Part shown: piece after piece, positions 48,628 to 61,498 of the stretch
How the letters are laid out: the number at the start of each line of letters is the position of its first letter
Position numbering within the stretch: the first letter of the stretch is position 1
Origin: Paraglomus occultum
Lineage: Eukaryota > Glomeromycota > Glomeromycetes > Paraglomerales > Paraglomeraceae
DNA length: 64,000 bases
Direction: 5' to 3'
Assembly: GCA_910592205.1 (NCBI GenBank)
Contig: CAJVPJ010000030.1
Span: forward strand, 1 to 64,000
Notes under the pieces: model-generated
What the model was told of the DNA's origin: nothing
Database searches by the model: none
Seen by the model: only the letters and a program-made list of their open reading frames with translations
Translations under genes and position numbers: made by a program

Positions 48628-51600
48628 TCTCTATATTCCCGTATTGTGTTGTCTTCTGCGAGAACGAATGACAATATATTCAAAAATATATAACGTAGGA
48701 TGACTCCCGAGTCGAATCCTTATTACGTTCGCAGAATGAGTCTGTGCAGTTCCAGGGAATGCGGATACATTTAAATGTATCTAAGTATTGTTGACTACCG
48801 TCCCTCCCGAAACGGAATAAATTAATATTAATATTATTCAATTAACTAAGTAACGATTCTTGTAAATACAAACAGGACATAACACCCTCCTTTTAGAAAA
48901 AGACTTGATGCTTTATATGTGCACAATTGATAATACAAAATGCGGTTGAACGAATCAGTGAAGCCTAATAGGATAACAACTATAGTTACAATCACTACTT
49001 AAAAGTATAGAACATAGGCTCTCAGTCATTTGTACTTACATTTCGACGTGTCGTGAAACATTGGTGAACCCGTATCGAATAATTAAATGTGACATAAATA
49101 GATCCTAGTGCAAAATTCGCAAAAGAAAAATATAAACCGTAGCTCGTTGATCTAACAAACGCGTGTGGGAAAGCCCATTTGAAACACTTATCCTAATGTT
49201 TTGCGTTACGAAAGACAAACGATAAAGTCAATTGAATTCTTTTGCCTTCTGGAAGTGCATTCACCCGCCGGTGGATTACAAGAAGTAATGCCTCTTTCTA
49301 TTTATAATAGTGGCTTGGCATCCAACATCTAAATTCCGAAAGGATTAAAAACGTTATTAATATTAGTAATGTCACAAAATAATGCACCGAATGCATTGAC
49401 ATTTACTTCAAAACTACCAAGTGTTTAAATGCTATCAACGTGAAATGGGCGATGCGAGTAAAATAAAAGGGTTTATATTATACGTACAATAATATTATTA
49501 GAGGTATAATGTAGAGACTTTATGACTTTGACGGTGACATTCTAACGTTCATAATTGAAGTAGTGTCCGCTTACAAACCAAATTATGCATTCGTGAAAAT
49601 ATTATCTAAAGGAGATAATCAGAAGGAAACGTTTCTTTATACCTGATACGGCATTGTAAACACAAATAGGTTAATAAGTTGTTACTTTTATAGCATCTGT
49701 TATTTCAAAGTCTCGGAATCTTTCCTCAGATAAACGTAATGTTAGAAAGAACAAGATGCTTGCTCCATACGAATTTACTTGCCAATGCATAGTAATCGCA
49801 TTTATTTGAGCGGCGTTTATTCTCTTGATATTACCCGCCATACAATTTCTAATTACTGTGTCACTTTTTCGTATATGCACGTCATCGAGTTGTTGGTATG
49901 ATGTTAACTTACATTATAAATTATGTATTAACTCTATTATAATTGTACATGGTATAGACGTTTGTATTTTATAAAGTATATTCGAAACAAGAGATTAACT
50001 TTGTCAATGCAACCACTGAACACTATCCACATTCTGCAAACATCCGGGGCTAATTTATCGCGTGATTTGCATCTGCTGGGTGAATTTTACCCAATTTTCT
50101 AAAATCTGTATATGTGCATTAATTTTGAAACAAGAAAAACAACGTTTTAATGTTACTGATTCCAACAGATGGTGGTTTTACTGGTAAATTACATTCCTTT
50201 ACATCAAGTGACTTTCATCTTGGCTACAAGGAGACGAGGGCATATTCAATAATACTTATCTAATTGTTTATATCTACCAAAGACGTGATAGTCTTTGAGG
50301 TTTTTAATATTAATTTTTGAGTTGAGTTTTACTTGTGCATGGTACTCGTACTGATGGGAGAAAATTAAACCTATTTTTGCCAGCAATACATTCCACGTTT
50401 TTGAAAACTGGTCAAATAATTTTTGATAAGATTCAAACTTACGAAAACAATACAAAAATTACCGTTTCGAAGAAATTACTAAACAATTAGTAAAGTTGAA
50501 CAAAGTTGTAACATTATGCTACCTGTTTATTTAGTTAATGCTATGTTTGGGTACTAAATTCAAGTATGTTATTATTTCGAATTAATTACTTATAATCCAT
50601 TCGATAAAAAATATTATATTATTTTCGTTCCTAATATCACGTTCAAAAATAATATCAAGGCATAGAATAGAAAACATGTTATAATAAAATAAATTAAAAA
50701 AGAACTTTGCCAGTTCTCCATGTTAACAATTTTGGCCATGTGCAAATCTCCTTGGTAAACTCTATAAAAAAAATTATAACATATCTGTAGATACTGTATA
50801 ATATTATATATGCTACTTTAATCACTTTAACTAAAGCTGATTATGGTCAGCCATCTTGAATACTTGTTTTTGTTAACTATAATAATATATTTTTCTTTAT
50901 TTAAAATAAAATGCACGGTGAATATGCCTGTCCCTATCTTCATAATTCTGGTAAAAGCTGTAATAAAAGTTGTATGCATCCTGAGTGTTGTTTTCTTCAT
51001 CGGAGAGTCTTAAACGCGTTCCTTACGCTTTCTTATTCTTATTCTGTGCAAAACCTACTGCCGCTGCTTTTGGTCTATTGCCAGACTCATATTGGTGGGT
51101 ATTATGTTACCCAATATATAGCTCGAATTAAATGCTTAGTATTAGCCCCCACTAAGTTACCATATCATGGTTTTTAGCATAAGCGGATAAATATTCAGAA
51201 TTTTGATTAATTTTTTCGCAATAGACCGACTATTATTTATATTATGGGGCTTTTGCTTCTGTTTTTTTACGAAAATATCCTATACTTTCATATTATACCC
51301 TCTGGGTGGGCCTATGCTCCACCGTGTTCCGCATCAACTCTTCCAAGGTGGGGCTAAACCATTATCAAATTTAAGATTTCAGAGACTTCAGCTAGGCAAG
51401 AAGTTAATTAAAGTTTTACGCTCTCAGCTCTAGTAAGAAAGCAAATTATAGTTTTTGAGGTTCTAGAGCAGGCTTTTTTAACCGAAACAAAAGAGCCTTC
51501 TGGAGCGTGTTCTTGGCCATTACCCAAAATACATATCAAAATCGCCATGCTAAATGGCTTTCCAGCCAGCTAAGACTCTGCAGACCAAGAGGTTAACCGA

Positions 51601-52237
51601 CTTACCCCAAAAAAGAAAAGTCTGCTCGCACTTCCTGCGGTTGCTGGACGTTTTAACTATTAATTATGGAGTACAGAAAGACAATTAGAAAACATAATAC
51701 TAAGGAGTGAGATGAGGTTAAGATCTTATGATTGAGATCAAGCTAAACACTTCATATAAAAGCAAAGCAATTATTTAGACTTGTTGCTCTATTACCGTTT
51801 TGAAGCTTAGTATTAGTAAGCGAAGGGCCTCATACTACCCTAAAATGGCAATTAAAATGTGCTACACACATAATCCGTATCGGTATTAAATAGAATAAGA
51901 AATCGTCACCACGTGTTTATTGATCCACCATTAATTCAAATTATAGTTGGCGGACCAGCCCTTATTATAATTATATTGTTATTACGTGCTTTGCGATCCC
52001 GTCATTATTAATATTCACAAAAACAAGGCTGATTGGATAACGATAGAATGGGTATGTTGAGATACATTTTCTGCAAAGTTGCCGCCTAAAGTTCACGCAA
52101 ATAGGGCAAACTTTGTGTCGTACAACTTAAAAAGTAGACTAAAAATAGATGTTACATGTGCTGATTTCGCATGTAAAACAATCTTTTGAATAGACACTTG
52201 AACACACCCTTTTCGCCTCTAAAATTTCCTTTCAATC
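48628..52237. other. Gene-poor AT-rich spacer
   Basis: 3.6 kb with no supported gene. Frames at 49671-49880 (-) and 50246-50455 (-) are motif-free. One at 50911-51177 (+) starts with a Cys-rich phrase and is listed as a finding. Around 51470-51660 the DNA is less AT-rich and may be decayed repeat. Confidence 0.5.
48681..48692 (-). promoter_or_regulatory. TATA-like element of the membrane-protein gene
   Basis: The minus strand reads TTATATATTTTTG about 55-65 bases upstream of the ATG at 48627. Suggestive only, given the local AT content. Confidence 0.3.
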
Positions 52238-53438
52238 ATGTCAGATAAAGTCAAAGAAATTACTTATTGCGAGGTATTTCTCGCATCGCCCAGTCTCACC
52301 ATACCGACCACCGAAGGACTTGGTCTAAGCATCAAAGGCACTATCCGCTTTACACTTTCGGCTCCGCTCAAACTCAGTCAAGTAGTCGCTAAGCTCCATG
52401 GATATTCACAATATGACAATTCTCAAAAGACGGGGATTATGAGAAATCTTAATATCAAAGATATCATCAAACAGAAAGCCACAGTCGTCAATGTCGCGAA
52501 ATCATTCCCCGCCGGTGAGACAGAGCTTCCTTTCATTATCAACATTAAATCGCCCCAATCGCTCCTGGCAACCGTCGAAGGCAAAAATGCTGCAATCCGG
52601 TACATCATTACCGTTGAACTAACAAGAGCTGGAGCACCGCTCGCAGTCTATAAAACTACAAAGAATGTGATTTTGCGCAAGCGCAATATACCAAAAGAGT
52701 GTGATATTAACGAAATGGTGACTGTCGAAGACGAAAAGGAGAACCTGTTAAAGTATAATTTGCGGATTTCAAAATATCTCTTTATAGAAGATACGAACGA
52801 TCAAGACGGAGATGCTGCGAATGCGCAAAGTTCTCTAAAAGTGGAAGCTTCATTCGATGTTATCGATAACAAAACAAAAGTAAAGGAAGTGAAAGTTGAA
52901 GCTTTTGAATACGAGATGTACAACATTGCCAAAGCTACAGCTGGTACTAGCGGATCAGCCGGGACTAAGCCGTGAGTATTGGCGCAACATCTAAAGCTTG
53001 TTTTTTTTTTTTCAATTTAATTTGATAGTTCACCTTTTACTATCTTTTTTTTTTAATTGCGACAGCTCCGGTTCGAAAACTGCAGCCAGATCTCGTTCAA
53101 CACCAAAAATTCCCGCCTTTTCAGCAATTTCCATTCCAAATCCTCATCACACTATACCGTTATTAAATCCTCCGCTGACAATACCTCTGACAGAATCCGA
53201 ATCTGGTGTAGTGAAATTTGAAATTCCCTTCACTGACAAGATGAAACCAGACTCCAAAGCTCCTATATTGGAAGTGAAGCATGAAGTTGTATTGACGATT
53301 AAATTTGAAAAGTTTCTGTTGATGCCATTAAAGTTGGAAGTGCCGTTTGTGGTTGCCACACGTAAAAACAAAGGCTCAGCAGGCGGCATAAAAGAGGAAC
53401 CGGAAGAGAAGGCAGAGGAGAATAGTATAAATGAATGA
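52238..53438 (+). CDS. Arrestin-fold protein (368 aa)
   Basis: Two exons, 52238-52971 and 53066-53438, joined in phase 2 (GTGAGT donor, GCGACAG acceptor). The N-terminal half (residues 1 to about 155) has an arrestin-N pattern: LTIPTTEGLGLSIKGTIRFTLSAPLKLSQVVAKLHGYSQY, then a buried FPAGETELPFIINI strand and AAIRYIITVELTRAG. The second half (ILRKRNIPKECDINE, LKVEASFDVIDNKTKVKEVKVEAFEYEMY) reads as arrestin-C strands, continuing after the intron with PLTIPLTESESGVVKFEIPF and EVVLTIKFEKFLLMPLKLEVPFVV. Alpha-arrestins recruit ubiquitin ligases to membrane cargo, but no PPxY motif is visible here, so that function cannot be assumed. The C-terminus is short and acidic. Confidence 0.8.
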
Positions 53439-54189
53439 CAAAGGTTTTTGAGAACTTTTCCTGAAACACAATGGATTATATTAGAAAAGGACAACATTCA
53501 TGTATTGAACGATGTGCTGGGGAAACTGGCAAGGACAATCGAAGAGTATAAATTGGTTACAAATAGCGTTTAAGAGAACTGAATTATGGAATAATTAGAG
53601 ACTTTTAGACTTTATTTGTGCGATTGGTAACGGTGTACGATAAAAACTGTTGTTAGTGACCATGTTAGTGACCATGTTTACCCTTTCTCCTCTTTTTAAC
53701 GAACTATGCGAAAACATTTAATAGTAATGGGTTGACAGTTTCGCGTTTTAGATAGACAATTAGCCCAGTTCGCCGTGAAGAAGCTCACTCGTGTTAACCA
53801 CGAACGAGTCATTTGATATTAGTATGGAGGATTAGTGTTTATAGTGCAATTGGGATATTTGTCGTCAATTCTTAAAAAGTAGAGAAACAATGAAACAATT
53901 AAAGTTCGCCAACAGGAACTTGGCAATTAATAAATAGGTACAACATTAGCGCACTACGTTACCATTGATCATCCTTCGATGATGGTATTAGATAGTCACG
54001 TGTCCTTATTACAAGCAAATAGCATGGTATTGAAGCTGTGATTATTGATACAATTAACTTTGTTATTTTTTGTTAAAGAATTTCTAATCATTTTCGTCAT
54101 TAGACTATTATTTAGTTGTTGCTGAATATATAGTACATGTGTTAAGTTTTCGTTGTTTAGCATTAATCAATCCCTCCTGACTGCAAGGT
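53439..54189. other. Convergent 3' flanks of the arrestin-fold gene and SLU7
   Basis: AT-rich DNA with no reading frame of note. A duplicated phrase GTGACCATGTTA occurs at about 53657-53678. No gene. Confidence 0.5.
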
Positions 54190-56835
54190 TTATAGATCTT
54201 CTTCATCAACATAGTTAGCCATCGGGTCCTCGTGCCTAAAGAATAGAGAAGCATAGATTTAGCATTTCATCTAGCAAAAGAACAAGACCAAATGCCTACA
54301 AACGTCTGAAAAAATACATACGATAACTTCTTCAAACGATAAGCCTCCAATTCCTCTTCCGTAATTTCCTTGTCGACTTTCGAATCTTTACCCATAAATG
54401 CTGAATTATACGGCCGTTTTCGATCATCTGTTTCTTCCCGTGACAGTTTAGCCTGTCTTTTCGTTTCGTTCTCAATAGCCTTTTTCAATTTCTTGGAATC
54501 CAGCTGCACGTCTCCTTCACCAAGGTGCTTCCTCTTGACATGTATATTAACATCATCGTCTGCCTTCTCTTTAATAATACCCTTCCTAAGATTTTCTGTG
54601 TGTATTTCAACAAGTGACTTCTTTTCCGTTTGTGCTTGTGCTTGTGTTTGAGTTTGTGCCTGTACTGATTGTGTCGACGTTAAAAGGTTACTAGAAGAGG
54701 CGGCTTCGATACCAGCAAGACCAGTACAGTAGGAATTTTTGATAAAGGCACGACAGCATTTGTAACCCCACTTTCCATCCGCCCAATATGAACCCCAGAT
54801 TGATGTATGGTTGTTTGTATAGACTAGAAGAGTATTAAAATACGGTTAGATTTATCATACTAAAGTCATACGGTTTTGCTCTACCAAATATTGTACAATC
54901 TAAATGACCCGTAATTTGTTGGCTTGGCATATGACTTTACGTCATATTTTTTGCAAATTATCTTTTTGTTTTCGTTACTTACCATCTTCTTCGTACTTGG
55001 ATTTCGCCTTTGCCTTCTCCTGACCTTTAATAACCCTTCCTGTCCGCGAATATTCTACATAATGCTCTGTCTGAGCAAGCAGCAACTCCTTAGGTGGAAC
55101 ATCTAAATGTTCTTCCCCGCCATAGGTAGCCAGGATAGAGTCCTTGCTAGAATCCTTGAGTTTCTCTTTCTTAGTTAAATACTCTCTATGGAGCAATTCG
55201 CCTTGTGTCGGATTAGCTTGCAAATGAATATCTGTTCCCTTTTCATAGGCTTGCCATGCAAATAATTGCAAATTTGCCATTTGTCGAGCATCACCCGAGT
55301 AACGAACAAAATTGTCACCAGCATATACGGCCTAATAAAGCAAATCGCAGCAAAAGGAATTAGTTGTTTTTTCATCATTAAAGCTACGAAATTTGTTTCG
55401 GGATCAATCCTACTAGCATTATGCATAACGATGTGTAGTTTAAAAATGTTTTGCTTGAATAAAGCCACTTCTCTGATCGAACCAGAAACCAAGACTCTAA
55501 TTCAATATAGAACAAATGCAAACAACGGAAACTCACATCCTCAGCTGGCATATCCTTATTCGGGTTATCACGCATAGAACGTGTTTTGGGATCGTAGTAC
55601 GCAGAGTTAGGATCAAGATTTCTTAGATATTTAGCGGTATCTTCACGAATTCTAGAGAAATAATGGCAGCAACAACAAATTTGTTTAATAAGAAAAAACT
55701 TGAAAAATGCAATAGATTAACATTCTTTTTCTCACCTGAGGTTTCTGATGGTGGTACGCGTCTTTGTATTGACTTTTTGACCAGGCATGTCTGAACTTTC
55801 AGCATACTTGTCCTCATCTTCCTCCTCATCGTCACTGGAAAATTCGCCGCCTCGTTCGCCAGTTTTTTTGGCAAGCTCTGTTGTGCTTTGTTTTTCAAGT
55901 TCGCTGGCTTTTAGCTTGCGACGAGCTTCCTCGATTTTTTCATACTCTGTTAATATCACATCAACCAATTAGCTCACCCATCATGGGCGTGTCTTAAAGA
56001 GTTTACGTTATGATGTTATCACTTGCCTTCGTAAATCTTGGCATGTTCTGATGGATCATATCCGTTCCACCGATCTCTTTTTGCATCATAGTCTAATTCG
56101 ATCTCTTGTATTATTTCGTCAGCCTAAAAGTTATTATAAAGTTTGTACCGTTCCGGATTAGTTTCGTAATTTAGACAAAACTGATAATGTCTACCATACT
56201 TGAATATTTTTTCCCGTCCATTTTGCACCAAGTTTTCTTGGTCGTTCCACGCAATCTTTCGTCTTGTGAGTCATTGCACCGCAATTCTCGCAAGCACCTT
56301 TTCGATATTTTGTAGCGGCAGGACCCTGTCTCATGCAATAATTACAACATTCAAGTTTAGGTAAGTAAATCTAATATCGTCAGTTGCCCGTCAACATTGT
56401 AATAAAAAAACTGACTTACAGCTCTTACTCCACGCATATACCATGTTTCAGGTTTGGATAAAGTTTCGCCCTCCCGAAGCCTTTGATGTTTGAGTGTAGG
56501 TCCACCAGTATCAAGGTACCCTTGAAAAGTGAAAAATTCGCTGGTTAACCATGGTTTTGGTAGATCTGCTCTTTCAGAGGAAATTCATCTGGTTTCACTT
56601 ACAGGGTGCTTTGGCAATATATTGCGGTATATGAGGGTTAATGTCCCTCCCTTCTTCATCCTGTTCAGCGGGAGCAGTACCAGCTTTTCTGGCTGCCTCT
56701 AAATCTTTCTGCCTTCGATAATCCTCCCGACTGAGTTTTGTGCCTGCGAGTATGGGCGTATGAGATGATTATGTATAGACAATAAAGCTATACCAAGTTC
56801 AGGCACTTACTCTGAGTAAAGCCTATTGTTGACAT
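54190..56835 (-). CDS. SLU7: SLU7, second-step pre-mRNA splicing factor (570 aa)
   Basis: Ten exons on the minus strand: 56811-56835, 56603-56743, 56420-56520, 56200-56325, 56027-56123, 55736-55946, 55537-55651, 54983-55331, 54322-54823 and 54190-54235 (1713 nt, phases consistent). Landmarks: [21 protein letters not shown] near the N-terminus; a CCHC zinc knuckle at residues 101-114 (C-x2-C-x4-H-x4-C in [16 protein letters not shown]); [17 protein letters not shown]; an acidic segment; [60 protein letters not shown]; and [19 protein letters not shown]. It ends [13 protein letters not shown]. Slu7 helps choose the 3' splice site in the second catalytic step. The fifth intron starts with GC rather than GT (GAAG|GCAAGTG); the other donors are GT. 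Confidence 0.96.
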
Positions 56836-59800
56836 TGATGATCTTGAAGTAATATAAAGTTGAAAACGAGAGACTGAAATATGATAATGATGTAAAGTCT
56901 CGTGTCTGAATTTGTGGCCAAGAGTAACACTATGATTGGTTGGTTTTTGGTCAACTTCTATTGGTTAATGAGATAATGATAATTGATGTCGTGTATTTGT
57001 TAACAACCACCATGAGTTTAATAACCGTCAAGTTGTCATTAAATTAGGGCAAATTATTATTTCGGATCAACTATCTTTTTAAAAAGTCACTGACTCTTTC
57101 ACTTATTGCAGTTGGACAATTCGTAGACGATAGATCAACATTCTGTTTACATTCATATCATAAAAAAAGTTACTGATGTTTTATTTTCAAATATTCATGA
57201 ATTGGTCCGCTGTTGAATTAATTATACAAACGTTGATTTCGACAATGTCCTGATTTTCTTCAAGAACAAAAGCCTGTTGAATGAACACTTTGAAGACTAA
57301 ATTATTTTTCTTGCCAAAAATTTTAGCTTTCGAACTAGTAATCAGTCGTAGGAAAAAACTGAATGGATGTTACTGAATGTAGGGAAAAAAAAGAAGATAT
57401 ACCTTATAACTAACTAACTAACTCACTGACTTTGTGAAATCATTATCCGACTTGGGAACCCCAATTGCATATGGCATGAAAAGTATCGACGCGGATATGG
57501 CACTGTTTTCAATACCACGCTAATAACCGGCGCTGTATCCTGAAATTATGTCGAGTTTATGAGCTTTTGCTAGAGAAATATCGACACTGTTAGCAGATCG
57601 TTGATTAACATAACATAATACGATGTAAGATTAGCAGCTTCAATTTGAAAATATTGACATCAATTGCAATAACAGAACCGACTATTCCGTTGATTATGAC
57701 GTTGTGTCCGAGTCTGGGAGCTGTCTCAGTTCAGAATTCAGTTACTCAGTGCAGAATTCAGTTGTCACTGATATCCTTTGTGTTTGTTATAAAGAGATGG
57801 AGTGATTCGGCATAACACAGATTCGTACGATAGATTTAGTCTGTTTCCTGGCGGCTATTTTTATTAATCAACGTTCCCCCCCTTTGCCATAACATAAGTG
57901 TATCAACTACGTAGAGTATGGAGTGGATCCATTTTCTTCAAATTCTATTGGCAGCTATCACTTGTTTCATAAAACAGAATGAAACGTTAGATCAGAATGA
58001 CAACATCTATACGAACAGAATTGCCAATAAAGCACACACGACTAAAGCAACTCTTTGACTAGCAATGCAAATTCAGTTTGGCAGAAACAACCCAATACAT
58101 TAATAACGAAACAAAGCGTACATACAATTTGTGATAATTATTCCATCTGCATTTGCAATATCAAAGTTACCTAACTTTATTCAAAGATTCAGTCCACATG
58201 CCAATGCGAACGATATACGATGCTGATTAATAGTTAAGTTAATACATAACCACTCAATCAAATACGATAATGAAATACCACCAAATGCTTACATGACCTA
58301 AAAGGTTTACGCGTATTCGTTTATAATCCAGGCGGACACGCGCTCATACCAAATGCAAACTGCTTTTATCGATATTTCAACGACTGTCATTACAAACAAA
58401 CGAACGGATATGGTAGACGTGAATAGTCCAGTTTGTGATTCGTAAAAATATGCTCGCTTTGCAAGACCTTTTTTTTTAATCAAGTCTATTGCTTTATGTA
58501 TAATTGCTTCTTGTATAATCGCTTCATGTATAATTGCTTCAAGTTTTTTAGCTTGCAATACAAAAGTTAGTCTAGAATTTCAAACACACGGTCCCGAGCT
58601 CATTTTTCATACAGTCACACACTGTTACATTCCCCCTGCCATTTTCGTAAGTTACCCGATTTTTGAATTAAATATGAAAACTGGTGCAGACCATGGGAAA
58701 AGTTTTCGGATACAAAACGTCAAACCGAGGATGTTGGGAAGAAGTAAACTCGTGCATACTTAGAATTCTAGTGAACTATGTTACTTATTATTATGTTACC
58801 AGAATGCCGAATTTTATAAAATATGAAAGAGTAAACAAGTTGATGTGAAAATATACAACATCCGTCCTGTCATAGTAATAGTATTACGCCATGGTAATAT
58901 GATAGTTTTGTTACACGAGATACTTGTAAAGTACCATGGTACAGCATTGATTGTTTAAATGTCTTTTATTGGCAAGTCCCGTATGTTCCTGAAAAACTAA
59001 CTTTTTCGACGGCTGAGCTCATAATGCTCTCCTGATCGAATATCTACAAAGATTTTATCTTACTTGTTGGACTAATCAATTAATATCACCTAATCTTCAC
59101 CACCTCATCCTTTTCTATCCAAACATTTGGGTATGCCCCGCCCCCGATAAGTGCCCCCTTCATCAATTTCATCCCACGCCCTTCTCACCAATGGGAAACC
59201 GTTTGTTCACATACCTGCAGCAGTCAACTGTAAGTAATCATGTAAATATTGTCTGAGCATACTTATTTCGCATCGATATTATATTGTTTGACTCATATTG
59301 TTCAGTAAACGTTGTTGAATATGGCAAACGTGCAGTGTATTCCATAGACATAGACATAGCCCTGTTGCGTCTACTGAATTGCAAGTCCGAGTTTTCTTAA
59401 GTACTGGGTAATGTACTTTTCTGTGCAGACAAACGTTCTCGTACTTTTTTTTTTTTCGTTCTGTTGAGGAACGGAGTGCAGAACTTTCCCCAAGTACAAT
59501 TTTGTCGTATTATTGCGTGTTGCTCGCATGCACTAATCCTAATCCGTAACGAGTGGCATTGATGATCGTAATAGGCATTACCATTGTGTAATAGAGACAC
59601 TGTGATTGGTTATTTTGTACTTCTGTCTCCGATATTCATATGCTGGGGTATAGACATGTTACTACGCAACTACAATATTAATTACAACAAAGGAATTTAT
59701 AGGTAGTATTTATGCAATTACAATGAATAAACAAATCCAACTTAAGGCTGCAGGACATTAATGCCCGGTCGTTACCGCTTGAATACAATTGGTTTTGCAA

Positions 59801-60565
59801 ATATACTGTATGTGTCTAGTACGCTAATTATTGATTTTTATTGAAATTGCAAACACTCGAAACATATTGTCCACGACACAATATCAACAAGACGGAAAAG
59901 AAGAACATGTACTCGTAATCGAGAAGAAACTCCGGTTGGGTTGTTTAAAGCCTCAGACGTATGGTATGGCGTTTGTTATAGCAGCTCGATGCTTGTAGCG
60001 TATGTCGGCTCTCTATTTAGTCACGTTTGAAAGACAGAATATATGCCTGGACAGTGTGAACAGTTATATATTGCGTTAAACGACACATATGCATGCCCCT
60101 GTAAATATATTCATCTGGTAGGTATGTTTGGTCTCGGAAAGCCAAACTTTATAATTACGAGTTTACAAGTCATTATGGCAAAACTATTCGCAAGCATGGA
60201 TGAAAAAGTATTGAAATCAGCAAAAGTATAAGTATATTATGTCGACATGTAAAAATGTTATATTTCTTGAAACAGACAAGATAAATGGTAAAGTGTGTAC
60301 TATATGTTATAAACTGTATACGACGTACATTAAAGTGTATATGCTATTTAATTATGTACGACAAACGCTTTCAACCGAATATGTTAAAAGACTACTTGTT
60401 CACCATATCGTAATTTGTCTGATCGCATAAAATACTCTCTTAATAATTAAAATATTACGGAAGACTAAATTTTCTATTTACCTGACAAAATCAACAAAAA
60501 GCAAAAGACAGTAAAATATAATACTGCAAGAATAATTGATTGAATGTTACAGATAAAAACTTTGT
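56836..60565. other. Gene-poor spacer
   Basis: About 3.7 kb. It contains the SLU7 promoter, a CTCAGTTCAGAA-type repeat phrase at 57724-57766 (relative of 1951-1992), a 15-bp tandem repeat at 58488-58543 and a C-rich phrase near 59140. Frames at 58307-58558 (-), 59397-59600 (-) and 60043-60430 (+) show no motif and are AT-biased. Confidence 0.5.
58488..58543. repeat. 15-bp tandem repeat (ATTGCTTCATGTATA)n
   Basis: Three full units (58488, 58503, 58518) and one partial (58533), differing by one to three bases. In one minus-strand frame it reads EAIIH/EAIIQ units, but I see no gene around it. Confidence 0.85.
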
Positions 60566-61498
60566 CTAATAGCTCGGCTCAAACGGTCTACTACCGCCCT
60601 CAAAATTCATCTGCCACCAATTATTAACATAACCATAATTGTCGTATGGAAGCAAATAGACTGGATCCATTTCCAGGTAATTTTGTTCGTCAAAATATAT
60701 TAGTCCTTCCGATGGGCCCGAGTCTTCCAGTTCCATTTCCATTTTGACTGCGTTAGCTTCAAGGGCTTGATGAATATCATCATGCTCTTCGTTCGTTTTG
60801 CGCGTGGTGTTATCCACTTTTATGTCTTCTTTTTTATCATCATCATTCTCCTGCCACTCTCTAAATCCGTCAAAGAAAATAAATCCCCCGCTCCCTTCGG
60901 TTTTGCATTTATTCTGCTTTTTTGTCTTTTTTTCTCGAGGCTCGTACTTATAATTTGGATACCGTTTCCTATGTACAATACGGGCCAATTCTGCAAGTAT
61001 TTTAAAAAACTGACGAACGCGTGGTTCTTCGTTTTCCCAGCGCTCTTTCGCTTCTTTAGAATATATTTTTAACGTGTCCCTTGTGCGACGGGACCGCCTC
61101 ATCTTTCCTCCGGTTTTATTATGCTTGTTTTTCGTCGCGGTACACTTACTGCTGTCATTGGCCATTTTTGGATTAGTTGTAGACGTCGTAACTCTCTCTT
61201 CTTCTAGTTTATCTTTGATTGATAATGTGTCTTCTTCCGCCTCTTTCATCGCCGCTTCTTCTTCCAATTTTTTTGCCGCATCTAGATTTCGGCGATACAT
61301 AATCCATTCATTATTAGATCGAGGTATGCGACCTGAGTTTCGCTGTCGGCGTGAGCGTCGAGTTGGGTCGATGAGTTCTTGTAATGGCAGAGCCAGCTTT
61401 AGGGGAGGGTTGTGAAGAAGCTGTTGTATTTCGTCGGAGAGAATGTTTTTTTCCGTAATGAACAAGTGCGTCTGTTCGTCAAACAGTTTAGATGACAT
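60566..61498 (-). CDS. HMG-box protein with interrupted box, MATA-HMG-like (310 aa)
   Basis: A single exon. The box begins conventionally at residue about 58 (RIPRSNNEWIMYRRNLDAAKK), as in MATA-HMG proteins (I-P-R-x-x-N-x-x-x-x-Y-R-R-N). About 65 charged residues (78-142; Glu/Lys-rich, then KHNKTGGKMRRSRRTR) follow before the box resumes with YSKEAKERWENEEPRVRQFFKILAELARIVHRKRYPNYKYEP, which holds the central Trp and the closing YPNYKY. A basic patch KKTKKQNKCK follows, perhaps a nuclear signal. The C-terminal third is acidic and ends in an aromatic-rich segment (NYGYVNNWWQMNFEGG). The insertion keeps the frame and shows no intron borders that would remove it cleanly. DNA binding is likely but not assured. 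TATATAAAG lies at 61644-61652 upstream. Confidence 0.82.
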   Translation of the reverse strand: MSSKLFDEQTHLFITEKNILSDEIQQLLHNPPLKLALPLQELIDPTRRSRRQRNSGRIPRSNNEWIMYRRNLDAAKKLEEEAAMKEAEEDTLSIKDKLEEERVTTSTTNPKMANDSSKCTATKNKHNKTGGKMRRSRRTRDTLKIYSKEAKERWENEEPRVRQFFKILAELARIVHRKRYPNYKYEPREKKTKKQNKCKTEGSGGFIFFDGFREWQENDDDKKEDIKVDNTTRKTNEEHDDIHQALEANAVKMEMELEDSGPSEGLIYFDEQNYLEMDPVYLLPYDNYGYVNNWWQMNFEGGSRPFEPSY

